From contig CM072336.1 in assembly GCA_036874045.1 (NCBI GenBank), positions 17,293,001 through 17,357,000 of the forward strand: 64,000 bases of DNA. The letters are read 5' to 3'. This document shows, in pieces, positions 45,378 to 56,456 of the stretch. Positions within the stretch are counted from its first letter, which is position 1, and each line of letters begins with the position of its first letter. The position numbers and the translations under genes are program-made. Below the pieces are notes generated by a model. That model did no database searches and was not told the origin of the DNA. It worked only from the letters and a program-made list of their open reading frames with translations. The stretch is from Cymodocea nodosa. Lineage: Eukaryota > Streptophyta > Magnoliopsida > Alismatales > Cymodoceaceae.

Positions 45378-47245
45378 TTAAGTTAACGTGTGTTTTTATT
45401 ATAAAGCATGATATGTTTTATAGTTATATTCTCTATATCATGTATAGTGTACATTAAGATAACTCGTTGTGTTAGTATATTATTTGTATAAATGTCACGT
45501 GAGAACTCATTGAGTTATAGGCTTCAAGGTTAAAATAGGTTACGTGAAAACTCATTAAGTTAATGAGCAAAATGTTAAAATGAAGAGACGAACTTGTTAA
45601 GTTAATATTATGTACCTGGTGAAATTAAAGTTTACGAATGTTATATTGTATCACGTGAGTTGCACATGTTTAACTCGTTAAGTTAATATAACTAAACGCA
45701 TTGAGTTGCTATATTAAACACTAAGGCAACACGTTAAGTTAGCATTATAGACTTAAAGTTATTATTCTTGCATGTGGTAAATACTTTATTGTAAAAATAT
45801 TTGTTTATTACTAGATCGGTGAGTTATCAGATTTTCAAATACTAAGAAAACTTAACCATCCGATACTTAAACTGTACGCGTTGAGTTACATGAATACATA
45901 CTAAGGTAACGCGTTATGTTAGCGACTTATTTCTTTATTGCACGTGTTTTATAGTTAAATCTATTTTCTAATATGCCACTGTAGCGGTTGTAGGAACAGA
46001 TAGTTGGAAGAGAAAAACCACATTTGCATGTATCGCGTAGGGAAAGAAATCATCGCCGTTGATACGAATGAAGGAAATCCAACTGACCATTCAAGTAGAA
46101 GCAGTTACTACTAAAGAAATATAAAAGAAAAGAAGAAAAAAAGAAGAAGTGTGTGATCGATGGGCGGACAATGTGTGCAGAGGAGGATGAGCGTCGCAAT
46201 TCTCTAAAGTTCCACACCAACCATCGGAGGTCTGTGAGGATACTTGCCTGATGTCGGGTCGATTCCACGCCAAACACAGTGCTTGACAACCACTATGAGG
46301 AGTGATCGCGTCGTAGGAAGGGAAGCCATTTTCACCAAACGCCGACTCATATTTCAGGAGATCGTAAAGCTTTTAGCCTTGGCTTCGGATTGATGTTTGT
46401 ATGCTGAAGAGGAGATCATCTTGCAATTCTAGACTCGCGATTCTATAGGGAGAGGAGACAGGATTGTAAGTGGTTTAATTTTCAGTGGTGTAATCGCGTT
46501 GCAAGTAGTGTCGGAAGTATTTACTATCAAGTGAGATTACTTTACATTTCACCTTTCGCCCATTTCCATGTTCATACTAAAACAAAAATACCAAAAACAA
46601 TTTATCTATATTTGTATGTTGTATTTGAGTGTTATATTGTTTGTGTTGTATCGTGATTAATGTTATCTTTGTCAATGTTGTGATTGTTTTATGTTTATTT
46701 TAGTTTTATAGTTTACTGAAATTGGTTCATTCAAAAGACTTAAAGATTTTAATAGTTACTGTTTGAATTATCTCAATGTTAGTATTGCTTAATGATAAAT
46801 CCAATGTTAACTAACATTAAAGAGTTTAATTGATGTTATTTACAATCTATGGAATCGCCCAATGGTTGGTTGAATTCCTTTGTAAATAGCAGTATTAAAA
46901 AGAAAAGACAAGCTCGTGGAGTTAACTTAAGTCCACGAGGTTAGTCCGTTGAGTTAACTGTAATTCAACGAAGAGCTTATTGAATATATAAATTTGATTG
47001 TTAACAAACGAACAGATCTCAAGTTCTTCAACAATTCCCTGTGGTATCGACCTGTACTTGCACACTGATACAATAGACACTGTGCAGTTGCAGTTAAAGT
47101 ATAAATTGGAATTAATATCTAAATTGTATTAAAGGTTGTTTGTTTACTTCTAAAAGAAAGAATAGGCATAAAGATAAATTAACTAAGTAAAAATAGAAGT
47201 AACAAATCCAAGTTTTTCTAGTATAGTGTTGGGAAAACGCAAATA
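45378..47245 (+). repeat. 5' LTR of Athila copy C
   Basis: From about 45870 it matches the 3' LTR at 59950-61349 closely. 45378-45869 is U3-like but diverged, with repeated CACGTGAG, GAGTTA and CGTTAAGTTA motifs. The TATA box is at 46119-46127. It ends GCAAATA, then 7 bases to the PBS. A (CAC/CAT)-poor version of the LTR's antisense ORF is present. Confidence 0.65.
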
Positions 47246-47252
47246 AGTTTTA

Positions 47253-47270
47253 TGGCGTCGTTGCTAGGGA
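47253..47270 (+). promoter_or_regulatory. Primer-binding site, tRNA-Asp type
   Basis: TGGCGTCGTTGCTAGGGA, 7 bases after the LTR end, matches the TGGCGCCGTTGCCGGGGA site typical of Athila elements, complementary to tRNA-Asp, with two transitions. Confidence 0.8.
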
Positions 47271-47344
47271 ATTGAATTGAATTGAACTAAATTGAATTAA
47301 TATAAGCAACTGTTAGATCTGTTTCGTTTAATAGCCAGAGTTGT

Positions 47345-48048
47345 GTGATTTCTTCTATAATTGAGAATATGGCATATGCTTATGCTCAAAGATTTTTGAA
47401 ACTTGTAATTAGCATATGTGAATTCTGCAATTCTGAAGGACACGACATTTCTGACTGTTTAAAACTGAGACGTTTACAAATGATTAGATCCCATGAACAA
47501 CAAATGAATTATCCTCAGTATAATAGATCCGAGTATGAGAATCCTATAGTTTACCCAATTGATGGTCAGTATAAAATGTGTAATATGTTGAGAGACACTG
47601 AAGTTTGAGATAGGTATGACAGACTAGAGCATAGTATAGAGTAAAATCTGGACAAACTAGAATACTTTATGTGTCAGCAACAAGAAGTCAACCAATTAAA
47701 CTATAAGGAAGCATATTCAAAACCTAAAAAGTATATAATTTACGAAATTGAAAAAATCATAATGAAAATTGATCAAAAATTGAATGCAATGGGATTGATG
47801 ATTTGGAAAGAAAATTAAAAGCATTAGACGAATATATAATGAAAATACAAGTTATGCAAAAGGACAATGAAAATTATAATGTTATAAACCTACATAATTT
47901 GTAAAATATACAACAAACAGAAAATACTAATGCAAGAGAATTTAAAGAATGCACTCTAAAACTAAAAACAATTGAAGATCATAACCACGAAAATGATATA
48001 CAAAAACATCATGAGAGTAACGAAAATTTGGAAGATGTATGTATAACA
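47345..48048 (+). pseudogene. 5' ORF with a lone zinc knuckle, plus gag linker (copy C)
   Basis: Best start is the ATG at 47369 (MAYAYAQRFLK). A CCHC knuckle, CEFCNSEGHDISDC (C-x2-C-x4-H-x4-C), lies within about 25 residues. A polar stretch (SHEQQMNYPQYNRSEYENP) and a charged helical linker homologous to 3861-6000 in copy A follow. Only about 100 bases separate the PBS from this ORF, so there is no room for a capsid domain. Such knuckles bind element RNA as the nucleocapsid part of Gag; here it is carried without its capsid. Broken, with a few breaks. Confidence 0.75.
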
Positions 48049-48953
48049 TTAAGATGGGGAATAGATTTTATGGGTCCATTTCCTATGTCTAATCAATTTA
48101 ATTACATATTATTGGGGGTGGATTACGTATCTAAATGGATAGAAGTTATTCCTACAAAAACTAATGATAACAAAGTGGTAATACATTTTATAAGAATAAA
48201 TATATTTGCTAGATTTGGAATACCTAAAGCTATTATCAATGATAGAGAAACTCATTTCTGTAATAGAAGTTTTGAAGCCTTAATGAAGAAATATAGAGTA
48301 AACCACAAAATTGCAACATCATATCATCCGCAAACAAGTGGACAAGTGGAAAATGCAAACAAACAAATTAAATTAATCTTAGAAAAAGTAGTAAATCCTA
48401 CTAGAACAGATTGGGCTAATAGATTGATAGATGCACTTTGGGCTTATAGAACTGCTTATAAAATGAGCTTAGGTATGTCACCTTTTAGGCTAGTATATAG
48501 AAAAAGTTGTCATTTTCCTGTTGAAATAGAACATAAAGCTTATTAGGCATTAAAAACTCTGAACACTAATTTAAATCAAGCTGATGAAAATAGAAAAATG
48601 CAATTAATTGAATTAGAAGAATTTAGAAATGAATCTTATTCGAAGATCGTAAGAGAAAAATAAAAAATGAAATTCTAACATGATAGAAAAATTATTCTTA
48701 ATAGCTTTGAAATAGGACAAGAAGTATATCTTTATATGGCTAGACTACATAACCATCTAGGAAAATTAAAATCTAGATGGATAGGACCTTACATAGTTCG
48801 AAATATTTACCCTTAATTGAAATTGAAAATCCTAAAAATCAGAATATATTTAAAGTAAATGAACAAAGACTGAAACCTATTCTAAAAACACCAAAAAGCT
48901 CTTTTGGAATTATAGAAGAAGTTAGAGTAGAAGACTACTCAAGCTTTACTTAG
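48049..48953 (+). pseudogene. Athila copy C integrase core and end of pol
   Basis: GIDFMGPFPMSNQFNYILLGVD (cut here into its blocks GIDFMGPFP and NYILLGVDYVSKW), INDRETHFCN, SYHPQTSGQVENANKQIK, ALWAYRTAYK and MSPFRLVYRKSCH are present, so all three catalytic-acid blocks are visible. It ends at the shared SSFT terminus (48953). It follows the gag linker directly. Broken, with a few breaks. Confidence 0.88.
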
Positions 48954-49555
48954 TAAGAAATTAGTTTTTTTATTTTAATGTTTATATATATATAATAATA
49001 ATAAATAATAAATAAAAAACCATTAAAAATATATATAAAATATAAAAATCGTTGTGGTTCAACCGACTGAATCCATCAATATGATCGGAACATAAAAAAA
49101 TATGTATATTAATTTTCAGAAAAAATGTTGGTTTTACCGAAACATAGTATCAGTTCAACCAAAAAATAAAAAAAAATATTTTAGGTCTGATCGAAACATA
49201 GTATCGATTAAACCGATAAAAAAATAGAAAAACTATTATCTGTAATATTTTTATTATTATATTTGCTTGTACAGGGAGTTCGTTGAGTTACGCTTAACTC
49301 AACGAGCTTACTCCGTTAAGTTTTGAGTTAGTCAATGAGCTTATTCCGTTGAGTTAACTGTAACTCAACGAAGTACTGTAGCTAAGACCGGGGATAAAAT
49401 AGTAATAGTTGGTTCGGGAAATTACCCAATTACCTGCCTAAACTTAGGGCTTATTTAAACTAAAACCTAGGGTTTTGGGGGCATTATCCGGTAAATCATT
49501 TAGAATCTAGAATAGTAGAAATCAAAGTGATTCTGTGCTATTGTGTAACTCCACG
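48954..49555 (+). repeat. Hairpin-rich spacer after pol (copy C)
   Basis: AT-rich, with CGGTT/AACCG-type inverted repeats at 49050-49225 and GAGTTA-class hairpins at 49277-49380 (GTTGAGTTACGCTTAACTCA region and TTGAGTTAACTGTAACTCAA). Same position as in copies A and B. Confidence 0.75.
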
Positions 49556-51766
49556 ATGAGGAAGATGAAGCCTGAATTCTGGGAAGAGGTAGTGAACACC
49601 GCACAGTTTCTAAAGGAATCTGAAGAATGGCACACGCGGTAGAAGATCAGAAATACAACAAGAGAGAAAGAGCTACAAAAGGTAGAATCAGAATTCTTTA
49701 ACTTGAGGAAAATTTTGGTTGAGTTAGAAATACAGATACCACAGATAATGGAGACACAAATTAGAGTGGCAACTGAAATTGCAGTAAGTAAAGAAAGAAA
49801 GATACGGCCAAACAATGATGTAGCCCTAGAATTAATCCAACGTAAGTCCCAGCTCTGGTTCAAAAGATGAATCTGTAGACGAGCTAAATGGGCGATCTGG
49901 GAGCAAGAAAGGAAAGAAAATGAAGAAGAGGCAACTGAAGAACAGGAGGAACCAACTACTGAAAGGCCTATTCCTAAGGAACAATAGTCAGGATCTCCAG
50001 TTCAGCCAATAGAGCCATTGCCACGAGTTGCATTTGCTTGACCGAGAACTGAAGAAGAGGAGAAAGAATTTGCTAGCTTGGTCAAGACAGCAAGAGACCA
50101 AGGTGATACTCAAGAGATAGCTACGGCTAAGGCACATATTTTATATGATGCCATTAAGAAAAAAAGGGTCGAAGAAAGGATAAGGGCCCAATACAAAATA
50201 AAAGTTGAATAGTATTAGACAACAACTAAATCAAGTGCTACAGGAGAGGCTGGTCCTTCGAGACCAGCAGTTATAAAAAGAGTTAAACAGGAAGAGATAA
50301 TACCTGTGGCTCAAAGGCCTACAAAGCCTACTTTTGTAGATTTAATTTCAGAAGATGAAGAGGAAGAATAGGCACAACTAATCAGAAAAAAGAAAGGAAA
50401 AGAAAAAGTGCCTGAATATGAGGAAATTAAATCTGAAGTACCAATTTCTATAGGGCTTGTGGAGCAAATTCTTATTAACCTGCTATCCGATTCTGAGGAG
50501 CTGCAGCAACATGAGCAAAGAAAAGAAGAAAATCAGGCTGAAATTAGTCTACAGCCTGTACAAGAAAGAACAGAAATTAGGGCAGAAACTGAATTGCTTG
50601 TGACTCCATCCTAATCTGTTACAGAATCAGAAAGAATAGTAACATAACAGATTGGTAGTTAGGAGGAAAAAGAAAGAGCAGAAAATGAAGAGGTTGAAAA
50701 AAGCCATTTGGACAAAAATAATTTTACAGATTCCACTGAAGAACAAGAAACTCTTCAGCAATTTATGGAGAGAATTCAAGACAGAGTGGAGAGTTCTGCC
50801 GACTCACCACCACAAATAGAAACAGAAATTCAAGAATCTATAGAAAATGTTCAAATGTAGCCTATAGAAGAGGAAGAACAAGAGCAAACCCTTCTAGAGC
50901 AACAAAGTCACCTTCCTGACCCGACTGAAACAACAATTTTGAATGAAGTACATTTTTGGAGTCAAGAAGCTTATACCAAATACCAAGAAATAAGGGGTTA
51001 TGACATTATTTACAGTAGACCAGTAAATTGAGATGGAATGCAAGAAATCAAAGATTTATTTGAATTTCAATGTCTATTGCAATTCATTTCACGAGAAAGA
51101 GGGCATGTAGTATATGAGAATTTAGTTTCCTATTTTTATTCAAATTTAAGAGAAGGAGAAAGAGGATTAATTTCCAACGTGAAGGAAGCTGATGTACAGA
51201 TAACACTAGAGCTTCTCTACAATATTTTTGGTTTAAAGAATGAAGGAATAACAATTTTGAAAGATACAACTGCAGTCGAGTAAATAGAACAACAAATTAA
51301 GGATTGTTTAGCTATCAATCCTGGTGTGCCATTATTAAACAGATTGAAGCATTTAAATGGTAAAGCACACATGGTAGCTAACATTCTGATAAAGAATGTC
51401 TATCAACGACAGGGCCATGATATAGAATTAAGTCAATTTGTCAAATGGGCCACATATGTAGTTGTAAATAAGATCCAAATAAATTAGTCTGCAGTTTTTA
51501 TCTCCAAGTTGAAAACAGTGAAGAAAAAATTATTTTATGGAGATTTGATTCCATTGCTGATGGTGGACTGTATTGATTTCACGAAATGGACATCAAAAAG
51601 GATAAGATCTAGAACCATTTCAGTGAAAGAATACAGAAATTTTGTAGCTGCAGAACTAGCTGTACCTTCTAGAGAAATTACAGGAGCAGTAAAAAGGATT
51701 AATCAATTAGAGCTTCAATTAGAAAAACTCCAAAAGGAAGTAGATGAACTTAGGTATAGAAATTAA
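49556..51766 (+). pseudogene. Long 3' ORF with plant-transposon-protein-like domain (copy C)
   Basis: About 735 codons, starting ATG AGG AAG ATG AAG CCT at the same site as copy A. N-terminal EEWHTR..KIRNTTREKELQ, acidic middle with PSRPAVIKRVKQEE and LLSDSEE blocks, folded domain at about 51038-51640 (MQEIKDLFEFQ, ERGHVVYENLVSYFY, LISNVKEADVQITLELL), then a closing coiled coil (INQLELQLEKLQKEVDEL). Broken, with roughly ten breaks. Function unknown. Confidence 0.65.
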
Positions 51767-52707
51767 ATTGTATTGTTCATCTACTTGTGTAAAATTGTAT
51801 GAAATTGTATGATGTACTTGTAATGTAATTGATTTATATTAATGAATGTAATTTTTTCAGATGCAATTTTCATACGTGTTTTGTATGTGAAATGAATGAA
51901 ATTTATTGAATATTATGTAATTGTGGAACTTTATGAATGAATATGTAACAAATTTACAATTTGCTGAATGACAAGATAACTGCTTAAAAATTTATGCATG
52001 TTGTAAAGTAAAATGTAAATTCTATATAACATAAAATGACCTGCAAGTTAAATCTTTATATAAGGTTCAGATTTAAATGAATTTTAATCAAAATGATGCA
52101 TTAATGACATAGATTTAACTTTATTTCAGTTAGCAGAATGAAAAAAACAAAAACAGAGAGGAACTACGAGAGTAAAACTTAGAAATTGCCAAGTGTTAAC
52201 TCAATGAAGTAAGTCCATTGAGTTAAATGTAGCTCCACGAGGTAAGTAATATAATATAAGATCACTCCGTTGAGTTATCTGTAACTCAACGAAGTTAGTC
52301 CGTGGAGTTAGCAACAGTAACCGATTGTGTTCTATTGAGTTTTCTGTAACTCAACGAGGTTAGTTCGTGGATTAAGCAGAACAGTTATTCTTTTAACCAC
52401 GAACGAAACTTCGTCAATTTAGCGGTTACCAAAAATTGAAATTAGTAGTGGTACACGTACCCATAAAAACAGGAACTACGATGCACGTTGCAAGCCACGT
52501 TCTTGCAACGAGATTTTTCACTTTATGGATGTGTAGTATATGTATAAAATAGAATGTTATTTACGAGTTACCAGCACTTTTAAAAGAAAGGAGAATGCGT
52601 TGGAGGAACTGGAAGGAGAAGCAACTGATTCAACTTCATCTGACAACAAATATTTATTGAATGGAAAGCTTCAGACTGGTATGTAATTAATCTTCTACTA
52701 TTTATTT
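51767..52707 (+). repeat. Spacer with GAGTTA hairpin cluster between 3' ORF and capsid (copy C)
   Basis: Non-coding. The cluster is at 52195-52380. 52268-52291 is a perfect 10-bp stem, CGTTGAGTTA / TAACTCAACG, with loop TCTG. Confidence 0.8.
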
Positions 52708-55700
52708 ATGAGCACATTGACTCATTCTCTAAGCACCAAAACGATTAGTAAGAACACCTACCTAGGACTTTTCATTGCAGAGGAGTACTGAAAAATTTTC
52801 TGAACAGAACCTTAACGAAATTCTTTGGGGTGTATTTAACCTTTCTTTAAAAGAAAACGTAGAGATGGCTGCTCTAGTAGAAAAACCATTAGGAGAAATT
52901 TTGTATCCTGAATTAGTTGATGAACCTTCATATATTCGATTGCCAAACTTTGAGGGAGATAGGTTTGAACTGAAATCTAATTATATTAGTCAATTGTCAC
53001 ATTTTCATAGATTAGAAAGAGAGGATGTCTATCATTTCCTTAGAGAATTTAACGAATTTTGTCAAATGATGAAAATGTCGAACATGAGTATAGATGCTAT
53101 TAAACTTAGATATATCCTTTTTCCTTTAAAAGACACAGCTAAGAGATGGTTATATACTTTGTCGCCTGATTCAATTGCTACATGGACTAAATTTTACTCT
53201 CTTTTTTTGGAAAAATATTATCCAACACATCAAACGATTAAAAAGAAGAAGAAAAATATTAATGTGTAGCCAAAAACAAGGTGAATCATTTTAGAAATAT
53301 TTTGAAAGATTTAAAGATTTATTGACTCAATGTCCACATCATGCAATGAGTAAAGCACAATTAATAGGTATAATTTATGAAGGCATCGATGTTTCAACAA
53401 AATCTTTATTAGAATCTACTTGTCAAAATGAATTTTTAAAGTTATGTAGTGAAGAAGTATGGTGTTTAGAATGAAAAAGTGCATATTATTAACGGTTAAA
53501 TGATGGTTAATTGCATAATATTTAGCTTATGATATGAGAATTAAGTCATTATGTTATAATTGCACTGTTATATGCTTTAATTGAAGAATCTGCTTAATTT
53601 TGGGGAATTAATGTTAATTTAGTACATTTATGAACTGTCGGTAAGTTGCAGGCTGTGAAATTCTTAAGTATCCAAATTTTCTGATATTTCAGACAGTTAT
53701 GTTTAACATACCGAACAAATTCAGACAGTTATGTTTAACAGACCGAATATGTATCAAATAGTTATGTTTAAATTGCCGAACAGTTATGTTTTGAGAGAAT
53801 ATTTTATTATTTTCTGAAGTACGCGTGTCAAAACCAGAATGAATGACTTAAGTGAACTTTCGGTGAGTTATCTATAACTATCCGAAATTGCAGCTGAGCA
53901 TCGGAGAGTTATCCTTGTAACTCTCCGAAATCTCTTTTTATTTATAAAATAGCTGGGGACACATGTCATGTTTTGGGTAAGTGACTTAAGTGGATTTTCG
54001 ATGAGTTAACTGTAACTATCCGAAATGCATCTGAGCATCGAATAGTTAGACCTGTAACTCTCCGAAATGTTATTTTATGATTAAACTGTTGTTGACACGT
54101 GTCGAGATCTGGTAGATTTACTTAAGTTATATATCGGTGAGTTAATTGTAACTATCCGAAATGCATCTGAGCATCAGATAGTTAAGTTTATAAGTATCTG
54201 AAATGCACCTGAGCATCGGATAGTTAAATTTATGCACGTGTTTTGTAGTTAAATCAACGAAGAAAGTCCGTTGAGTTATCTGTAAATCCACGAACTATAT
54301 ATTTTCTAATATGCCACTGTAGCGGTTGCAAAAACAGGATAGTTGAAAGGAAAAACTACGTTTGCACGTATCACGTAGGAATTCAATCGCGTAGGGAGAA
54401 GGAAGCATCGTTGTTGATATGAATGAAGGAAATCCAACCGATCATTCAAGCAGAAGAAGTTACTACTAAAGAAATATAAAAGAAAAGAAGAAAAAAGAAG
54501 GGTGATCGATTTGTGATCGATGGATGGACAATGTGTGCAGAGGAGGATGAGCGTCGCAAATCTCTAAAGTACCACACCAACCACCATCATCACCATCATC
54601 ACCACCATAATCACCAACCATCGGAGGTCTGTGAGGATACTTGCCTGATGTCAGGTCGATTCTAAGCCAAACATAGTGTTTGACAACCACTGTGAGGAGT
54701 GATCGCGTCGCGGGAAGGAAAGATATTTTCACCAAGTGCCGACTCATATTTCAGGAGATCGTAAAGCTTTTAGCCTTGGCTTCGAGTTAATGCCTGTATG
54801 CTGAAGAGGAGATCATCTTGCAATTCTAAACTCACGATTCTATAGGGAGAGGAGACAGAATTGTAAGTGGTTTAATTTTCAGTGGTGTAATCGCGTTGCA
54901 AGTAGTGTCGAAAGTATTTACTGTCAAGTGAGATTACTTTACATTTCACCTTTCGCCCATTTCCATGTTCACATCAAAACAAAAATACCAAAAGCAATTT
55001 ATCTTTGTTTGTATGTTGTATTTGAGTGTTGTATTGTTTGTGTTGTATCGTGATTAATGTTATCTATATCAGTTTTGTGATTGTTTTATGTTAGTTTTAA
55101 TTTTACAGTTTACTGAAATTGGTTCGTACAAAAGACTTAAAGATTTTAATGGTTACTGTTTGAATCATCTGAATGTTAGTATTGCTTAATGATAAATCCA
55201 ATGTTAACTAGCATTAAAAAGCTTAATTGATGTTATTTACAATCTATGGAATCGCCCAATGGTTGGTCGAATTCCTCTGTAAATAGCAATATTATAAAGA
55301 AAAGATAGGCTCGTGGAGTTAACTTAAGTCCACGAGGATAGTCCGTTGAGTTAGCCATAACTCAACGAACTTTGTCTGTTGAGTTAACTGTAATTCAACG
55401 GAGTGCTTATTGAATATAAATTTGAATTGTTAACAATCAAGCAGTTCTTAAATTCGTCAGCAATTCCCTGTGAGATCGACCTGTACTTGCACATTGATAC
55501 AATAGACACTATGCACTTGCAGTTAAAGTACAAATTGGAATTAATATCTAAATTGTATTAAAGGTTGTTTGTTTACTTCTAAAAGAAAGAATAGGCATAA
55601 AGATAAATTAACTAAGTAAAAACAAAAGTAACAAATCCAAGTTTTTCTAGTGTAGTGCTGGGAAAACCAAACACATGGGCATATTTAGAAAATTTTGCAA

Positions 55701-56269
55701 AAAGAACTGCACAATGGGAAAATTCGGTTGAAGCTATTGCAGATAAAAAAATATTGCCAAGAGGAATGCATGAAATAGATTCAAATACTATACTTGAGGT
55801 GAAATTAAATGAATTAACAAAGAAAATAGAAGAGTTATCATTAAATCAAAGGCTAGCAGAAAAGAATGCAAACATAAATGATTTAGATATTATTTATGCT
55901 AGAAACTAAAGAGATAACTTGGGAAATTCTTATCATCCTAATTAGAGAAATCACCCGAATCTATCTTGGAGAAACAACAATTTTCAAGGAGGAGAAAATA
56001 TAAATGAGAGGAACATAAGTTATGAAGCATTAATTGAACAAGGATCTAGAATAGAGAAATTAGAAAAGATAATCCAACAATTAAATAATCGTCTAGATTT
56101 TGTATTTGGAAATGCTGCAATTCAAAATCAAAATAGAAATATACCCCTTAGACAGAAGGAACCAATGGAAGTTAGACCTACTAGAGGATTGTCAATACAA
56201 GCTATACCTAATCCTGTCAATAGAACTATTCATGAAATTGATACCTCTTCTAGGAGGGTAGCTGAATGA
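52708..56269 (+). pseudogene. Gag capsid ORF downstream of pol (copy C), split by a solo LTR
   Basis: Capsid blocks as in copies A and B: IRLPNFEGDRFELKSNYISQ, FHRLEREDVYHFLREFNEFCQ (blocks), LKDTAKRWLYTLSPDSIATW and FLEKYYPTHQTIKKK. It continues after the insertion with AYLENFAKRTAQWENSVEAI, LNELTKKIEELSLNQ and the WRNHPNLSWRNNN block. Interrupted at 53463-55673 by a solo LTR of the same family. No zinc knuckle; the knuckle of this copy is at 47410. Broken, with a few breaks. Confidence 0.83.
53463..55673 (+). repeat. Solo LTR of the Athila family inside the capsid ORF (2211 bp)
   Basis: Runs TGTTTAGAATG...AACCAAACA and is flanked by TATGG (53458-53462) and CATGG (55674-55678), a 5-bp duplication with one later change; the uninterrupted relatives read CATGG. 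U3 is packed with hairpins: TTCGGTGAGTTA-TCTA-TAACTATCCGAA (53859-53886), TCGGAGAGTTA-TCCTTG-TAACTCTCCGA (53901-53928, perfect) and several more to 54240. Confidence 0.9.
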
Positions 56270-56456
56270 AGCAGCATATCTGAAGCAATTATCTGTATGT
56301 ATATATGTTTTTTATTTTTAGTTAATAGTATCGTAGAGTTAATTTTTAACTCAACGAACTTAGTTCGTTGAGTTATGCCTTAATTCCACGAGGGTGTGCA
56401 GTAGTATGTTAATTTTTGTCTCTGCTAAATTTTTGTGTGTTTTACAGAATCGACAA
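56270..56456 (+). promoter_or_regulatory. Hairpin spacer and possible splice acceptor before the F-box ORF (copy C)
   Basis: 56333-56395 carries the GAGTTA-class pair (TTTTTAACTCAACGAACTTA, then GTTGAGTTA). 56430-56447 is a U-rich tract ending GTGTGTTTTACAG, about 9 bases before the ATG at 56457, a good plant 3' splice site by eye. Use of it is not shown. Confidence 0.45.

Noticed and set aside
47369-47608. Zinc-knuckle ORF as a host CCHC gene
   Set aside because: It lies about 100 bases after the LTR and PBS and its continuation aligns with the pre-protease linker of copy A, so it belongs to the element.
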